Source: Verrucomicrobia bacterium UBA1200 (lineage in GTDB: Bacteria > Verrucomicrobiota > Kiritimatiellia > RFP12 > UBA1067). From it: a DNA stretch of 61,706 nt. The translations under genes were made by a program, and so were the position numbers. Shown here one piece after another: positions 43,833 through 51,815 of the stretch (the first letter of the stretch is position 1; each line of letters opens with the position of its first letter). The notes under the pieces are model-generated. The model made no database searches and was not told where the DNA came from. It saw nothing but the letters and a program-made list of their open reading frames with translations. The stretch is taken from contig DBXY01000039.1 of the NCBI GenBank assembly GCA_002309765.1, positions 1 through 61,706 of the forward strand. The letters are read 5' to 3'.

Positions 43833-44232
43833 GCCTTGGCCGACCGTCATCCGGGTGGTGGCCGGAGCGGCGGTGGTGTGGGGGATTTACTGCCTGCGCG
43901 GCAACATTTGGAGCCGTCTATACCCGGTGGTGGTGACGGCGGCCGTTTTTTCGGTTTTCCTGTTTTCGCTTTGGCGTACCCCGCTGATCGAGGTGTTTGC
44001 CCGGCGGATGGGGGAAGAGTTGGATTCCGCCGGAGTAGAATATTGCCGCCGTGCGACCGTGGCGTGGGTAATCTTTCTCGGATGCCATCTGGCAGTCACC
44101 GTGGCAACCTTGTGGGCACCGCTTTCCGTTTGGGCATGGTACAACGGCTTTTTTGCCTATATGTTGATTGGCGCAATGTTCTTGGGCGAGTTTCTGGTTC
44201 GCAAGCATATAAAATCGTCATCGCGAAAATAA
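43819..44232 (+). CDS. COG4648-like membrane protein of aryl polyene type
   Basis: 137 aa, starting at ATG 43819, 14 nt inside the second ACP gene. Three or four helices (about 10-27, 35-50, 78-98, 104-125). The pattern RLYPVVVTAAVFSVFLFSLWRTPLIEVFARR, then YCRRATVAWVIFLGCHLAV, then WAWYNGFFAYMLIGAMFLGEFLVRK, is the one I know from the small integral membrane protein of aryl polyene clusters. It has no known catalytic role. Family assignment is from memory. Confidence 0.75.
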   Translation: MRRSKPWPTVIRVVAGAAVVWGIYCLRGNIWSRLYPVVVTAAVFSVFLFSLWRTPLIEVFARRMGEELDSAGVEYCRRATVAWVIFLGCHLAVTVATLWAPLSVWAWYNGFFAYMLIGAMFLGEFLVRKHIKSSSRK

Positions 44233-44241
44233 TTTTTCATA

Positions 44242-44270
44242 TTGCCACTGTTTCCGCATAATGATATAAT
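44242..44270 (+). promoter_or_regulatory. Strong promoter of the di-heme/GH operon
   Basis: TTGCCA (44242-44247), 17-nt spacer, TATAAT (44265-44270), with TGA directly before the -10. The strongest-looking promoter in the window. Confidence 0.75.
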
Positions 44271-44304
44271 CGTTTTGTTTTTAATGTTCTTATCTCTTTT
44301 CTTT

Positions 44305-44338
44305 ATGAAGCGTTATTGCATATGAAGCGTTATTGCAT
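44305..44338 (+). repeat. 17-bp tandem duplication creating a six-codon leader ORF
   Basis: ATGAAGCGTTATTGCAT occurs at 44305-44321 and again at 44322-44338. The second copy is the start of the protein gene. The first copy reads M-K-R-Y-C-I and stops at TGA 44323-44325, overlapping the real ATG as ATGA. Confidence 0.85.
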
Positions 44339-46820
44339 TGTATTTTTGTTATCGGCGGCGACATTTTGCGGGGCTGCGGAATTTCCCGATGCCGGCGGGT
44401 TCGCCCCGGATGTGCGAGATGCGTGGGATTTGCTGTCCCGCGACATCGGGCAGTGGAAGAACTTGCCTAAAGGGACCAGTGAACAGGCGGTGAATCCGGC
44501 TGCGACGGTTCTGCCGTCAGACCGCGATCCGTTGGATGTTATGCTGCGCCGCACCAGGGCCTTGGCGGATGATTTGTCGGCAATGGGGGTGGATGCCGCC
44601 TATGCCTACGCCGAGATGGAGGCCATAACTAACGAGGTGTCGCAGGTGGCATTCAATCAGTGGGCGGAGATGCGCTTTCCGTTTTTCTCGCGCCTGATGG
44701 CCGTCAACCGCAGGTTGTCGTTGTCCAACCCCTTGCTGAAACCGATCAGGAGATTGGTGTTCGTCGGGCATGAGCCAAAACCGTTCGACGAGTTTAACGG
44801 CGGTTCGCACATGTGTGACCAGTATTTCGGTTTCCACGCCACGTTGCGCGGTGCCAGTTTCGGGGATGGCCTTTATGTGCTGGAAGACCCCTTCTCCGAG
44901 CATCCGGTGGCGAAAAACCTGTTGGAAGGTCAGACAATAGTTTCCGGCGATTGGCAGGGCAAAAGTCTGGGGCGCGGCGGATATTTGTCTCCGGATGTCG
45001 CTTACGACGGAAGCCAGATTCTTTTCGCATACACCCGCGGAAAGCCGGAGATCCGCCAATGGAACGACGACACCGTTTACCACATTTTCCGGTGTAACGC
45101 CGACGGTTCCGGGTTGGCGCAACTGACCTCCGGGCCGTTCAACGAATTCGACCCCTGTTGGTTGCCAAACGGTCGGGTGGCGTTCATATCCGAGCGTCGC
45201 GGCGGGTTCGGCCGGTGCCACGGTCGGCCGGTGCCGACTTTCACTCTGCACTCGATGTTCCCTGACGGCACAGATATTGTCCGGCTGTCGCCGCATGAGA
45301 CCAACGAATGGCATCCGAGCGTTAACAACGCCGGCATGATTGTCTATACCCGATGGGACTATGTGGACCGCGGTCACAGTCAGGCGCATCACGCATGGAC
45401 CACCACGCCCGATGGGCGTGATCCCCGCGAAGTGAACGGCAACACGCGCATGCGCTGGGGTAGCGGTCCGCTGATGGAGATGAATGTGCGGGCCATTCCC
45501 GGCACCGAGAAATACGTCGCCACTGCCGCGCCGCACCATGGCTGGGCTTGCGGGGCGCTGATTCTAATCGACCCCACGGTCGTTGATGACGGCGAGATGA
45601 GTTGCATTCGACGCATCACGCCGGAACAACCGTTTGCCGAGACCGAGGCGGGTAACGCTCGTTCGAGCGGGGCTTACGCTACCGCTTGGCCGATCAGCGA
45701 AAAATATTTTCTGTGCGTTTATGACGGCCGGGCAAACGGCCGATACAATGTGCCCTCGGTACGGCGTTATTCAATCGTGTTGTTGGACGTGTTCGGAAAT
45801 AAAACCCGGCTTTACACCCATCCCACCATTTCCTGTCTCGATCCGATTCCGCTCGGTCCGCGCCCGGTTCCGCCGCAGTTGACGGAACAGAGTTTGCGCG
45901 GCCGCCCGGCGGGTGCGGACGGAAAACGTCCTGAGCCGTTGCCGGATGATCAATTGCCGACCACCGCGACGGTAGGGCTGATAAACGTGTATAACGCCAA
46001 AGAGCCATTCCCGGAAGGAACGCATATCGCCGCACTGCGGGTGTGGCAGGTGTTGCCCAAGGTGTCACCCATCAATGGGGAACCGCGTTTGGGCGCGGAG
46101 TATTTGCAGGTGGCGCGGCAATGTCTGGGCACCGTGCCGGTGGAGTCGGACGGCAGCGCCTACTTCGAGGCGCCGGTGGACGTGCCGATGTATTTCCAGG
46201 CGTTGGATGACGAAGGGCGCTGTGTGCAGAATATGCGCAGCGACACCTATCTCAAACCCGGCGAACGGCTGATGTGCAACGGTTGCCACGAACCTCGGCA
46301 CAGCCCGTTCAAACCATCAGCCGCGGTGCCGTTGGCCATGCGCCGTTCCCCGAGTAAAATAACTCCTGCGGTGGAAGGGTCTAAACCCTTCTCCTTCCCG
46401 CGGTTGGTACAGCCGGTTTTGGATGCCAAATGCGTCACTTGCCATGGCGAAAAACGCAAGGGAAAAATGCCTGATTTGCGGGCCGGAGACTGGCGCAAGA
46501 ATCATCTCGGTTTGACCACTTCCTACCAGCAGTTGCGGAACCATGTGCACTTTTTTACCCGCGAATATCAGGTGACCCACAAATATCCCGGCGGCGGCGA
46601 GGCGTTTCAAGAGCCTTCGTACTCTTTGCCGGGCACTACCGGGGCGCTCGGGTCACCGCTTTACAAAATGTTGAAAGCCGGCCACCACGGTGTGGAGCTG
46701 GACACCAATGATTGGGCGCGTTTGGTGTTGTGGATGGATTCCAATGCCCAGTTTATCGGCCACGACCACGATGCCGATGCGCAACGCGACGGCAAGATGG
46801 TGGAACCGGTTATGGAGTAA
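44322..46820 (+). CDS. Secreted di-heme PD40/hydrazine-synthase-alpha-like protein
   Basis: 832 aa. A signal peptide ends near FCGAAE. Residues about 210-420 carry TolB/PD40-type propeller repeats (SPDVAYDGSQILFAY, NEFDPCWLPNGRVAFISER, HPSVNNAGMIVYTRWDY). Residues about 540-650 look like the middle domain of hydrazine synthase alpha (TVGLINVYNA, RVWQVLPK, VDVPMYFQALDDEGRCVQNMRS). Two heme-c motifs follow: C652-C655-H656 (CNGCH) and C704-C707-H708 (CVTCH). This architecture is common in PVC and Planctomycetes of unknown function. No evidence of anammox. The start lies on a 17-bp duplication. It probably works with the FAD enzyme 14 nt downstream. Confidence 0.85.
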   Translation: MKRYCIVFLLSAATFCGAAEFPDAGGFAPDVRDAWDLLSRDIGQWKNLPKGTSEQAVNPAATVLPSDRDPLDVMLRRTRALADDLSAMGVDAAYAYAEMEAITNEVSQVAFNQWAEMRFPFFSRLMAVNRRLSLSNPLLKPIRRLVFVGHEPKPFDEFNGGSHMCDQYFGFHATLRGASFGDGLYVLEDPFSEHPVAKNLLEGQTIVSGDWQGKSLGRGGYLSPDVAYDGSQILFAYTRGKPEIRQWNDDTVYHIFRCNADGSGLAQLTSGPFNEFDPCWLPNGRVAFISERRGGFGRCHGRPVPTFTLHSMFPDGTDIVRLSPHETNEWHPSVNNAGMIVYTRWDYVDRGHSQAHHAWTTTPDGRDPREVNGNTRMRWGSGPLMEMNVRAIPGTEKYVATAAPHHGWACGALILIDPTVVDDGEMSCIRRITPEQPFAETEAGNARSSGAYATAWPISEKYFLCVYDGRANGRYNVPSVRRYSIVLLDVFGNKTRLYTHPTISCLDPIPLGPRPVPPQLTEQSLRGRPAGADGKRPEPLPDDQLPTTATVGLINVYNAKEPFPEGTHIAALRVWQVLPKVSPINGEPRLGAEYLQVARQCLGTVPVESDGSAYFEAPVDVPMYFQALDDEGRCVQNMRSDTYLKPGERLMCNGCHEPRHSPFKPSAAVPLAMRRSPSKITPAVEGSKPFSFPRLVQPVLDAKCVTCHGEKRKGKMPDLRAGDWRKNHLGLTTSYQQLRNHVHFFTREYQVTHKYPGGGEAFQEPSYSLPGTTGALGSPLYKMLKAGHHGVELDTNDWARLVLWMDSNAQFIGHDHDADAQRDGKMVEPVME

Positions 46821-46834
46821 AAGGAGGAGGCGAC

Positions 46835-48199
46835 ATGAGCGGCATTTCCAGACGGAAGATTTTGGGCGGTATGGCCGCGGGATTGGTTTTCCCGGCGATG
46901 GCGGACACCGACGGCGATCCTGATTACGCTAATTTTGCGCGAAACCTTAACAAAATCGACGCGACCATGACCGATGTGCCGTCGGCTACGATTCGCGACG
47001 GGCGGGTTATTCAGCCGGAACGCGAACTTCCGGTGTTCCATACCACCGATGTGGTTGTGGTGGGAGGCGGTCCGGCCGGATTCGCCGCCGCCGTTGCGGC
47101 GGCGCGAACCGGGGCCAAGGTGGCTCTGGTCGAGCGTTACGGCAGTCTAGGCGGCCTTTTCACCAACGGCATGGTGCTGATCATTCTCGCCACGGTGGTG
47201 AATGAAAACGGCGGGCAGACGCTTTACACCGCCGGACTGTGCAAAGAGTTTATGGATCGGCTGCAAAAGTTGGGGCCGGACGCAATCACCAAGTTTACGC
47301 CCGAACGTTACGGTCAGCCCACCGCCGATCCCGAAGCGTCAAAATATCTGATGGACGAGATGATACGCGAGGCGGGGGTGGAGATGTTTTTCCACTCTTG
47401 GGGGGTGGACGTGATCCAGACCGGCGATGCGTTGAAAGGGGTGGTTTTCGAGAGCAAGCAGGGCCGGCAGGCGATCCTCGCCAAACAGGTGGTGGACTGT
47501 ACCGGCGATGGCGACCTAAACTTTCTGGCGGGAGGCGGATACCAGCAGATCACCCATGCGCTGGGCTTTGTTTATCAGGTGGCGAACGTTGACCGTGTTG
47601 ACCGGGATAAAGATCCGGAAGCGGCGAAAAAGATTTACGCCCGAGGCAACCAGCCGATCAAATCCATGTGTTGGCGGAATTGTTTGGGCAACCGAGGCAA
47701 CGGTTTGGATGTCCGTCAGCTTTCAAAGGCGGAAATGGAACACCGCAAAGGCGCATGGGAACTGGTTCAACGCCAGAAGAAAACCCCCGGCTTTGAGAAA
47801 ATTTACGTATCCTCCACCTGTTCGCAACTGGGGGTGCGGGCGTCAAGACTGCTCAAGGGCGTGAAATCCATTTCCAAGAATGACGCAAAGACCGGGTTGC
47901 GCGTGGATGACGCAATCGGATATTCCGGCGACGACCGTTCTGGTTTCAAACAAGGGTTTGGTATTCCCTACGGCTGTCTGGTTCCGGAGAAGGTTGACAA
48001 TCTGCTGGTGGCGGGGCGTTGCGTGTCCTGCGCTCCGGATTTGATCGACCGGTTGCGCCTTATCGGGCCGTGTTTTGTCACCGGACATGCGGCCGGCGTG
48101 GCGGCGGCTCTGGCCGCCCGGAACGGTTGCGCGCCGCGCAATCTGGCGGTTGCCGACATTCGTAAGGAATTGAAAAATCAAGGCGCATATTTGGGTTAA
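46835..48199 (+). CDS. Tat-exported FAD-dependent oxidoreductase
   Basis: 454 aa from ATG 46835 with AGGAGG upstream; the open frame further up lies in the previous gene. The N terminus SRRKILGGMAAGLVFPAMA is a twin-arginine signal, so a folded flavoprotein is exported. FAD is bound by VVVVGGGPAGFAAAVAAARTGAKVALVER. VVDCTGDGDLNFLAGG and VAGRCVSC...GPCFVTGHAAGVAAALA are typical of the PF12831 FAD-dependent family. The pairing with a secreted di-heme protein suggests electrons pass from the flavin to heme in the periplasm. Substrate unknown, perhaps a sugar or polyol. Confidence 0.88.
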   Translation: MSGISRRKILGGMAAGLVFPAMADTDGDPDYANFARNLNKIDATMTDVPSATIRDGRVIQPERELPVFHTTDVVVVGGGPAGFAAAVAAARTGAKVALVERYGSLGGLFTNGMVLIILATVVNENGGQTLYTAGLCKEFMDRLQKLGPDAITKFTPERYGQPTADPEASKYLMDEMIREAGVEMFFHSWGVDVIQTGDALKGVVFESKQGRQAILAKQVVDCTGDGDLNFLAGGGYQQITHALGFVYQVANVDRVDRDKDPEAAKKIYARGNQPIKSMCWRNCLGNRGNGLDVRQLSKAEMEHRKGAWELVQRQKKTPGFEKIYVSSTCSQLGVRASRLLKGVKSISKNDAKTGLRVDDAIGYSGDDRSGFKQGFGIPYGCLVPEKVDNLLVAGRCVSCAPDLIDRLRLIGPCFVTGHAAGVAAALAARNGCAPRNLAVADIRKELKNQGAYLG

Positions 48200-48220
48200 A
48201 CTATACAACGGACGCAGGGT

Positions 48221-50467
48221 ATGAAAAGAATTGCAGTCACGATACTGTTCGCGGCGGCGGCACTTGGAGTGTCGGCGGAGATTAGCGTTGACGCGGTGAA
48301 TCCGATGGTCGGCGCTATTACCTTGGGCGGATACGGCGGCCACGGGTTGGGAAAATGTTTTCCCGGCGCGGCAACGCCGATGGGCATGATTCAGCTCAGT
48401 CCTGACACCATTACCGGCGGCGACAACGGGTGCGGTTATTCTTACCACCACACCACGATCCAGGGCTTCAGTTTCACCCACATGCTTGGGGTGGGGTGGT
48501 ACGGCGATTTGGGGAATTTTCTGGTAATGCCCGCCACCGGCGACGAACGGGTGCTGGATCGCGACAAAGCCTGTTCTCCCTACTCGCACGACCGGGAATG
48601 GGCATCGGCCGGATATTACAAGGTTGAATTGCCGCGTTATCGGGTGACTGCCGAGCTTACCGCCGCGCCGCGCGCGGGAATCATTCGGTTCACTTACCCG
48701 AAGTCCGACGTCTCCCGGATTCAAATCGACTTGGGGCGCCGGATCGGTCAAAACGGACGGTGGCTTTCCCACAGCCGTCAGACGGTGCGCGTGGTTGACC
48801 GTTTTACCATCGAGGGCAGCATGGAGTGCTCAGAGCGTGACGGTGGCTGGGGACATGGGCAGGGACATGTCAATTACACCCAGCACTTTTGCGCCGTGTT
48901 CAGTAAGCCGATTGAAAAATTCGGCGTGTGGGATCGTGACCGCGTGTTGGATGGGCAACGCGAATATTCAGGAAACAACGCCGGCTTCTTTGTCGAGTTT
49001 CCGACCGTTGAAAACGAACAGGTGCTGTTGCGAGCCGGTTTTTCGTATGTGGATGTTGACGGGGCGCGAAAGAATCTGGCCCGCGACATTCCAAACTTCG
49101 ATTTCGACGCGGTGCATTCCAAAGCGCGGGAAATGTGGGCCGACGCATTCAAGACGGTAGATGTCGAGGGCGGGACCGAGGCAGAGCGCAGAATTTTCGC
49201 GACCGCGCTGTACCATTGCCTGATCGATCCGCGGACCATCGCGGATTGCGACGGGCGTTACATGGGTGTCAACGGTCAGGTATTGCAGAGCGACCGTTTT
49301 GTGGCGCGGACCGTTTTCAGCGGTTGGGATGTGTTTCGCAGCGAATTCCCGTTGCTGACCATTATTCGTCCAGATGTGGTCAACGACACCATCAACTCGC
49401 TCATGCAGGTTAAGAAGCTAAGCGGTCGCAAAATGTTGCCGGTTTGGGATCTTTTCGGTTGCAGCTCAATGTGTATGATCGGCAATCCTGCGGTACCGGT
49501 CATTTACGATGCCTACTCGAAGGGGATTCGTGACTACGATGTCCAGTTGGCTTACGAACAGTGCCGCGACAGCGTTGAGGTGCGCGGTAACGCACCTTTG
49601 GGCTATACGCCCGGCTCGCTGTCCACCACGCTTGAATATGCGTATGACGATTGGTGCGTCTCGCAATTCGCCGGGCGTTTGGGAAATGAGCCGGATGCAA
49701 AAAAATATGCCGAACGCGCCCAATGGTACCGGAACTGTTGGAATCCGGAAAACGGATGGATGCAAACCCGGTTGAAGCCGGATATCCCCGGTGAGGTTAA
49801 GTGGCTGCCATGGAAAGGTCGTACCACCCACAATCAAGGAACCGTGGAAAGTAACCCTTACCAACAGGGTTGGTTTGTGCCTCACGATGTAAAGGGTTTG
49901 GTTTCGCTGATGGGGGGCGCGGACAAATTCGCGGATGAGCTGACGCTCTTCTTCGAACGTACCCCGGCGGATTTCCTATGGAACGATTACTATAACCATC
50001 CCAACGAACCTTGCCACCATGTGGCGTATCTTTTCGCCTATGCCGGGAAACCTTGGTTGACCCAGAAATGGACCCGAGAGATTTGCGCGAAAGCCTACCG
50101 GGATGATGTTTACGGGCTTTGCGGCAACGAAGATGAGGGTCAAATGTCGGCGTGGTACATTCTTTCGGCGATTGGTCTGCACCCGGTTTGTCCGGGGGAC
50201 GGGATTTATCTGCTCACTTCGCCGATTTTCCCCAAGGCCACGATTCGGCTCAACCCCAAATACTACAAAGGGGAAAAGTTGACTGTGATCGCGGATGGGG
50301 TTTCGGCAGAAAATCGTTACATTCAGTCCGCCACGCTTAACGGCAAACCGCTTAACCGCGCTTGGATAACCTATGCCGAAGTGGCGGACGGCGCGACATT
50401 GCGCTATGTGATGGGTGACAAGCCCAATACCGGCTGGGGGCTGGAGTTGCCGCCCGCGATGCGTTAG
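48221..50467 (+). CDS. GH92 alpha-mannosidase
   Basis: 748 aa. A signal peptide ends at VSAE. The N-terminal beta-sandwich opens with VNPMVGA...FPGAATPMGMIQLSPDT, GCGYSYHHTTIQGFSFTHMLGVG, a hallmark of family GH92. The (alpha/alpha)6 catalytic part ends with GNEDEGQMSAWY at residues 635-646, where the family usually reads GNDDxGQMSAWY; one Asp is Glu here. GH92 enzymes are Ca-dependent exo-mannosidases that trim N-glycans. Likely exported to the periplasm or surface. 21 nt after the FAD gene. Confidence 0.93.
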   Translation: MKRIAVTILFAAAALGVSAEISVDAVNPMVGAITLGGYGGHGLGKCFPGAATPMGMIQLSPDTITGGDNGCGYSYHHTTIQGFSFTHMLGVGWYGDLGNFLVMPATGDERVLDRDKACSPYSHDREWASAGYYKVELPRYRVTAELTAAPRAGIIRFTYPKSDVSRIQIDLGRRIGQNGRWLSHSRQTVRVVDRFTIEGSMECSERDGGWGHGQGHVNYTQHFCAVFSKPIEKFGVWDRDRVLDGQREYSGNNAGFFVEFPTVENEQVLLRAGFSYVDVDGARKNLARDIPNFDFDAVHSKAREMWADAFKTVDVEGGTEAERRIFATALYHCLIDPRTIADCDGRYMGVNGQVLQSDRFVARTVFSGWDVFRSEFPLLTIIRPDVVNDTINSLMQVKKLSGRKMLPVWDLFGCSSMCMIGNPAVPVIYDAYSKGIRDYDVQLAYEQCRDSVEVRGNAPLGYTPGSLSTTLEYAYDDWCVSQFAGRLGNEPDAKKYAERAQWYRNCWNPENGWMQTRLKPDIPGEVKWLPWKGRTTHNQGTVESNPYQQGWFVPHDVKGLVSLMGGADKFADELTLFFERTPADFLWNDYYNHPNEPCHHVAYLFAYAGKPWLTQKWTREICAKAYRDDVYGLCGNEDEGQMSAWYILSAIGLHPVCPGDGIYLLTSPIFPKATIRLNPKYYKGEKLTVIADGVSAENRYIQSATLNGKPLNRAWITYAEVADGATLRYVMGDKPNTGWGLELPPAMR

Positions 50468-50476
50468 GAGACAACG

Positions 50477-50833
50477 GTGGACAATTGGGTTGACATTCAA
50501 AAAGATCCCGGCCATGTGGCGCGGGAACGCGCCAAAGCCAAAGAGTTGCGCCAAAGCGAGTGGTGGCGAGAGCAACTGGCGCGCGGGGTTTGCCATTATT
50601 GCGGGCGCCAGGTGGGCGCGGAAAATTTGACGATGGATCATGTTATCCCCGTCGCCCGCGGCGGGAAAAGCGTGAGATCGAATGTTGTCCCGGCCTGTGA
50701 ACAGTGCAACAAAACCAAAAGTTTTCTAACCCCCGCGGAGATCGCGTTGGCCGAACTTGAGGAACAGGGCGCGCTGCCGGAATATGATCCGGATGAACTG
50801 ATGGAACTTTTTGACGGAAAGGATTTGCCGTGA
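50477..50833 (+). CDS. HNH endonuclease
   Basis: 118 aa starting at GTG after AGGAG. The zinc-finger HNH motif is complete: CHYCG, then LTMDHVIPVARGGKSVRSNVVPACEQCNKTK, with two CxxC pairs and the DH..N..H-like core. No other domain. It lies between GH92 and ispH, and its stop overlaps the ispH start (GTGA), so it is stably part of the unit rather than a recent homing insertion. Target unknown; it could act in DNA repair. Confidence 0.85.
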   Translation: MDNWVDIQKDPGHVARERAKAKELRQSEWWREQLARGVCHYCGRQVGAENLTMDHVIPVARGGKSVRSNVVPACEQCNKTKSFLTPAEIALAELEEQGALPEYDPDELMELFDGKDLP

Positions 50834-51717
50834 AGCGTCTTACGGTCGCTAATCCCCACGGTTTTTGTTCCGGTGTCGCCCGCGCGGTGGCTACCGCCCG
50901 GAAGGTGCTGTCCGACCATCAGGGCGAGAAAGTTTACTGTCTGCACGAGATAGTTCACAACGGGCAAGTGGTGTCCGAGCTGACTGCGGCGGGGATGGTT
51001 TTCGTCCAACAGGTTGATGACGTGCCGCCGGGATCGGTGCTGCTGTTTTCCGCGCATGGTGTCGCCCCGGCGGTGCGAAAGGCCGCCGAAGCCCGAAATC
51101 TTAGGGTGGTGGACGCCACCTGTCCTTTTGTGGCTAAAGTTCACGCTACAGTCAGGGAGTTCGCCTCCAAAGGCGTGTATGTTTTCTGCATTGGCCATCA
51201 CGGACATGACGAGGTGGTGGGGGTAGCGGGTGAAGCCCCGGATTTCGTTCGGGTGGTGGAGGACGAAAACGACGTGCGATCGGTTTCGGTGCCGGATGGT
51301 TCCAAGACGGCGGTGGTGACCCAGACCACGCTCTCCGCCGAGAAGGTCGATCGTTTGATTGACGCTTTGCGCCGGCGTTATCCGGCCTTGCGCGTTCCCG
51401 GCGGAACCGAGATCTGTTACGCCACCCGCAACCGACAGCGGGCAGTACGGCGTTTGGCTGAGGTATGCGGCAATGTTTTGGTGCTGGGCGCCGCCAATTC
51501 ATCCAACAGCCGGCGCTTGGCGGAAACCGCCCAATCGGCGGGTGCCAACGCCGCTTTGGTGAGCGAGATGTCGGATCTGGACGGTTCGCCGCTGCTTGAC
51601 TCCGCGCGGCTCGGCATTACCAGCGGGGCGTCAACGCCAGAGAGTTTTCTGGATGCGGTGGTTAACCGGTTGATGTGCGATTACGGTTTCACGGGATGCG
51701 ATGTTTTGGAACGCTGA
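50830..51717 (+). CDS. ispH: 4-hydroxy-3-methylbut-2-enyl diphosphate reductase
   Basis: 295 aa, GTG start overlapping the HNH stop. Last step of the MEP pathway, giving IPP and DMAPP. The three cluster cysteines are C13 (GFCSGV), the one in DATCPFV near 97, and the one in EICYATRNRQ near 196. The His residues LHEIVHN and SAHGV and the TQTT segment near 160 line the active site. Length is normal. It supplies undecaprenyl phosphate, the carrier for the several glycan-initiating enzymes of this window. Confidence 0.96.
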   Translation: MKRLTVANPHGFCSGVARAVATARKVLSDHQGEKVYCLHEIVHNGQVVSELTAAGMVFVQQVDDVPPGSVLLFSAHGVAPAVRKAAEARNLRVVDATCPFVAKVHATVREFASKGVYVFCIGHHGHDEVVGVAGEAPDFVRVVEDENDVRSVSVPDGSKTAVVTQTTLSAEKVDRLIDALRRRYPALRVPGGTEICYATRNRQRAVRRLAEVCGNVLVLGAANSSNSRRLAETAQSAGANAALVSEMSDLDGSPLLDSARLGITSGASTPESFLDAVVNRLMCDYGFTGCDVLER

Positions 51718-51738
51718 CCGGGTTTGGAAAATACGTAC

Positions 51739-51767
51739 TCGACATTTTGCCGCGAAAATAGTACAAT
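51739..51767 (+). promoter_or_regulatory. Promoter of GH127 and the arg genes
   Basis: TCGACA (51739-51744), 17-nt spacer, TACAAT (51762-51767). The leader is about 40 nt. Confidence 0.55.
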
Positions 51768-51815
51768 TCTTCTCTGTTTTATCGGTTTTCGGAGTTTTTC
51801 GGAAAGGTTTTTGTC

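Noticed and set aside
44322..46820. Hydrazine synthase and thus an anammox organism
   Set aside because: Only the alpha-like middle domain and two heme motifs are present; the beta and gamma subunits and other anammox genes are absent, and this domain is widespread in PVC bacteria.
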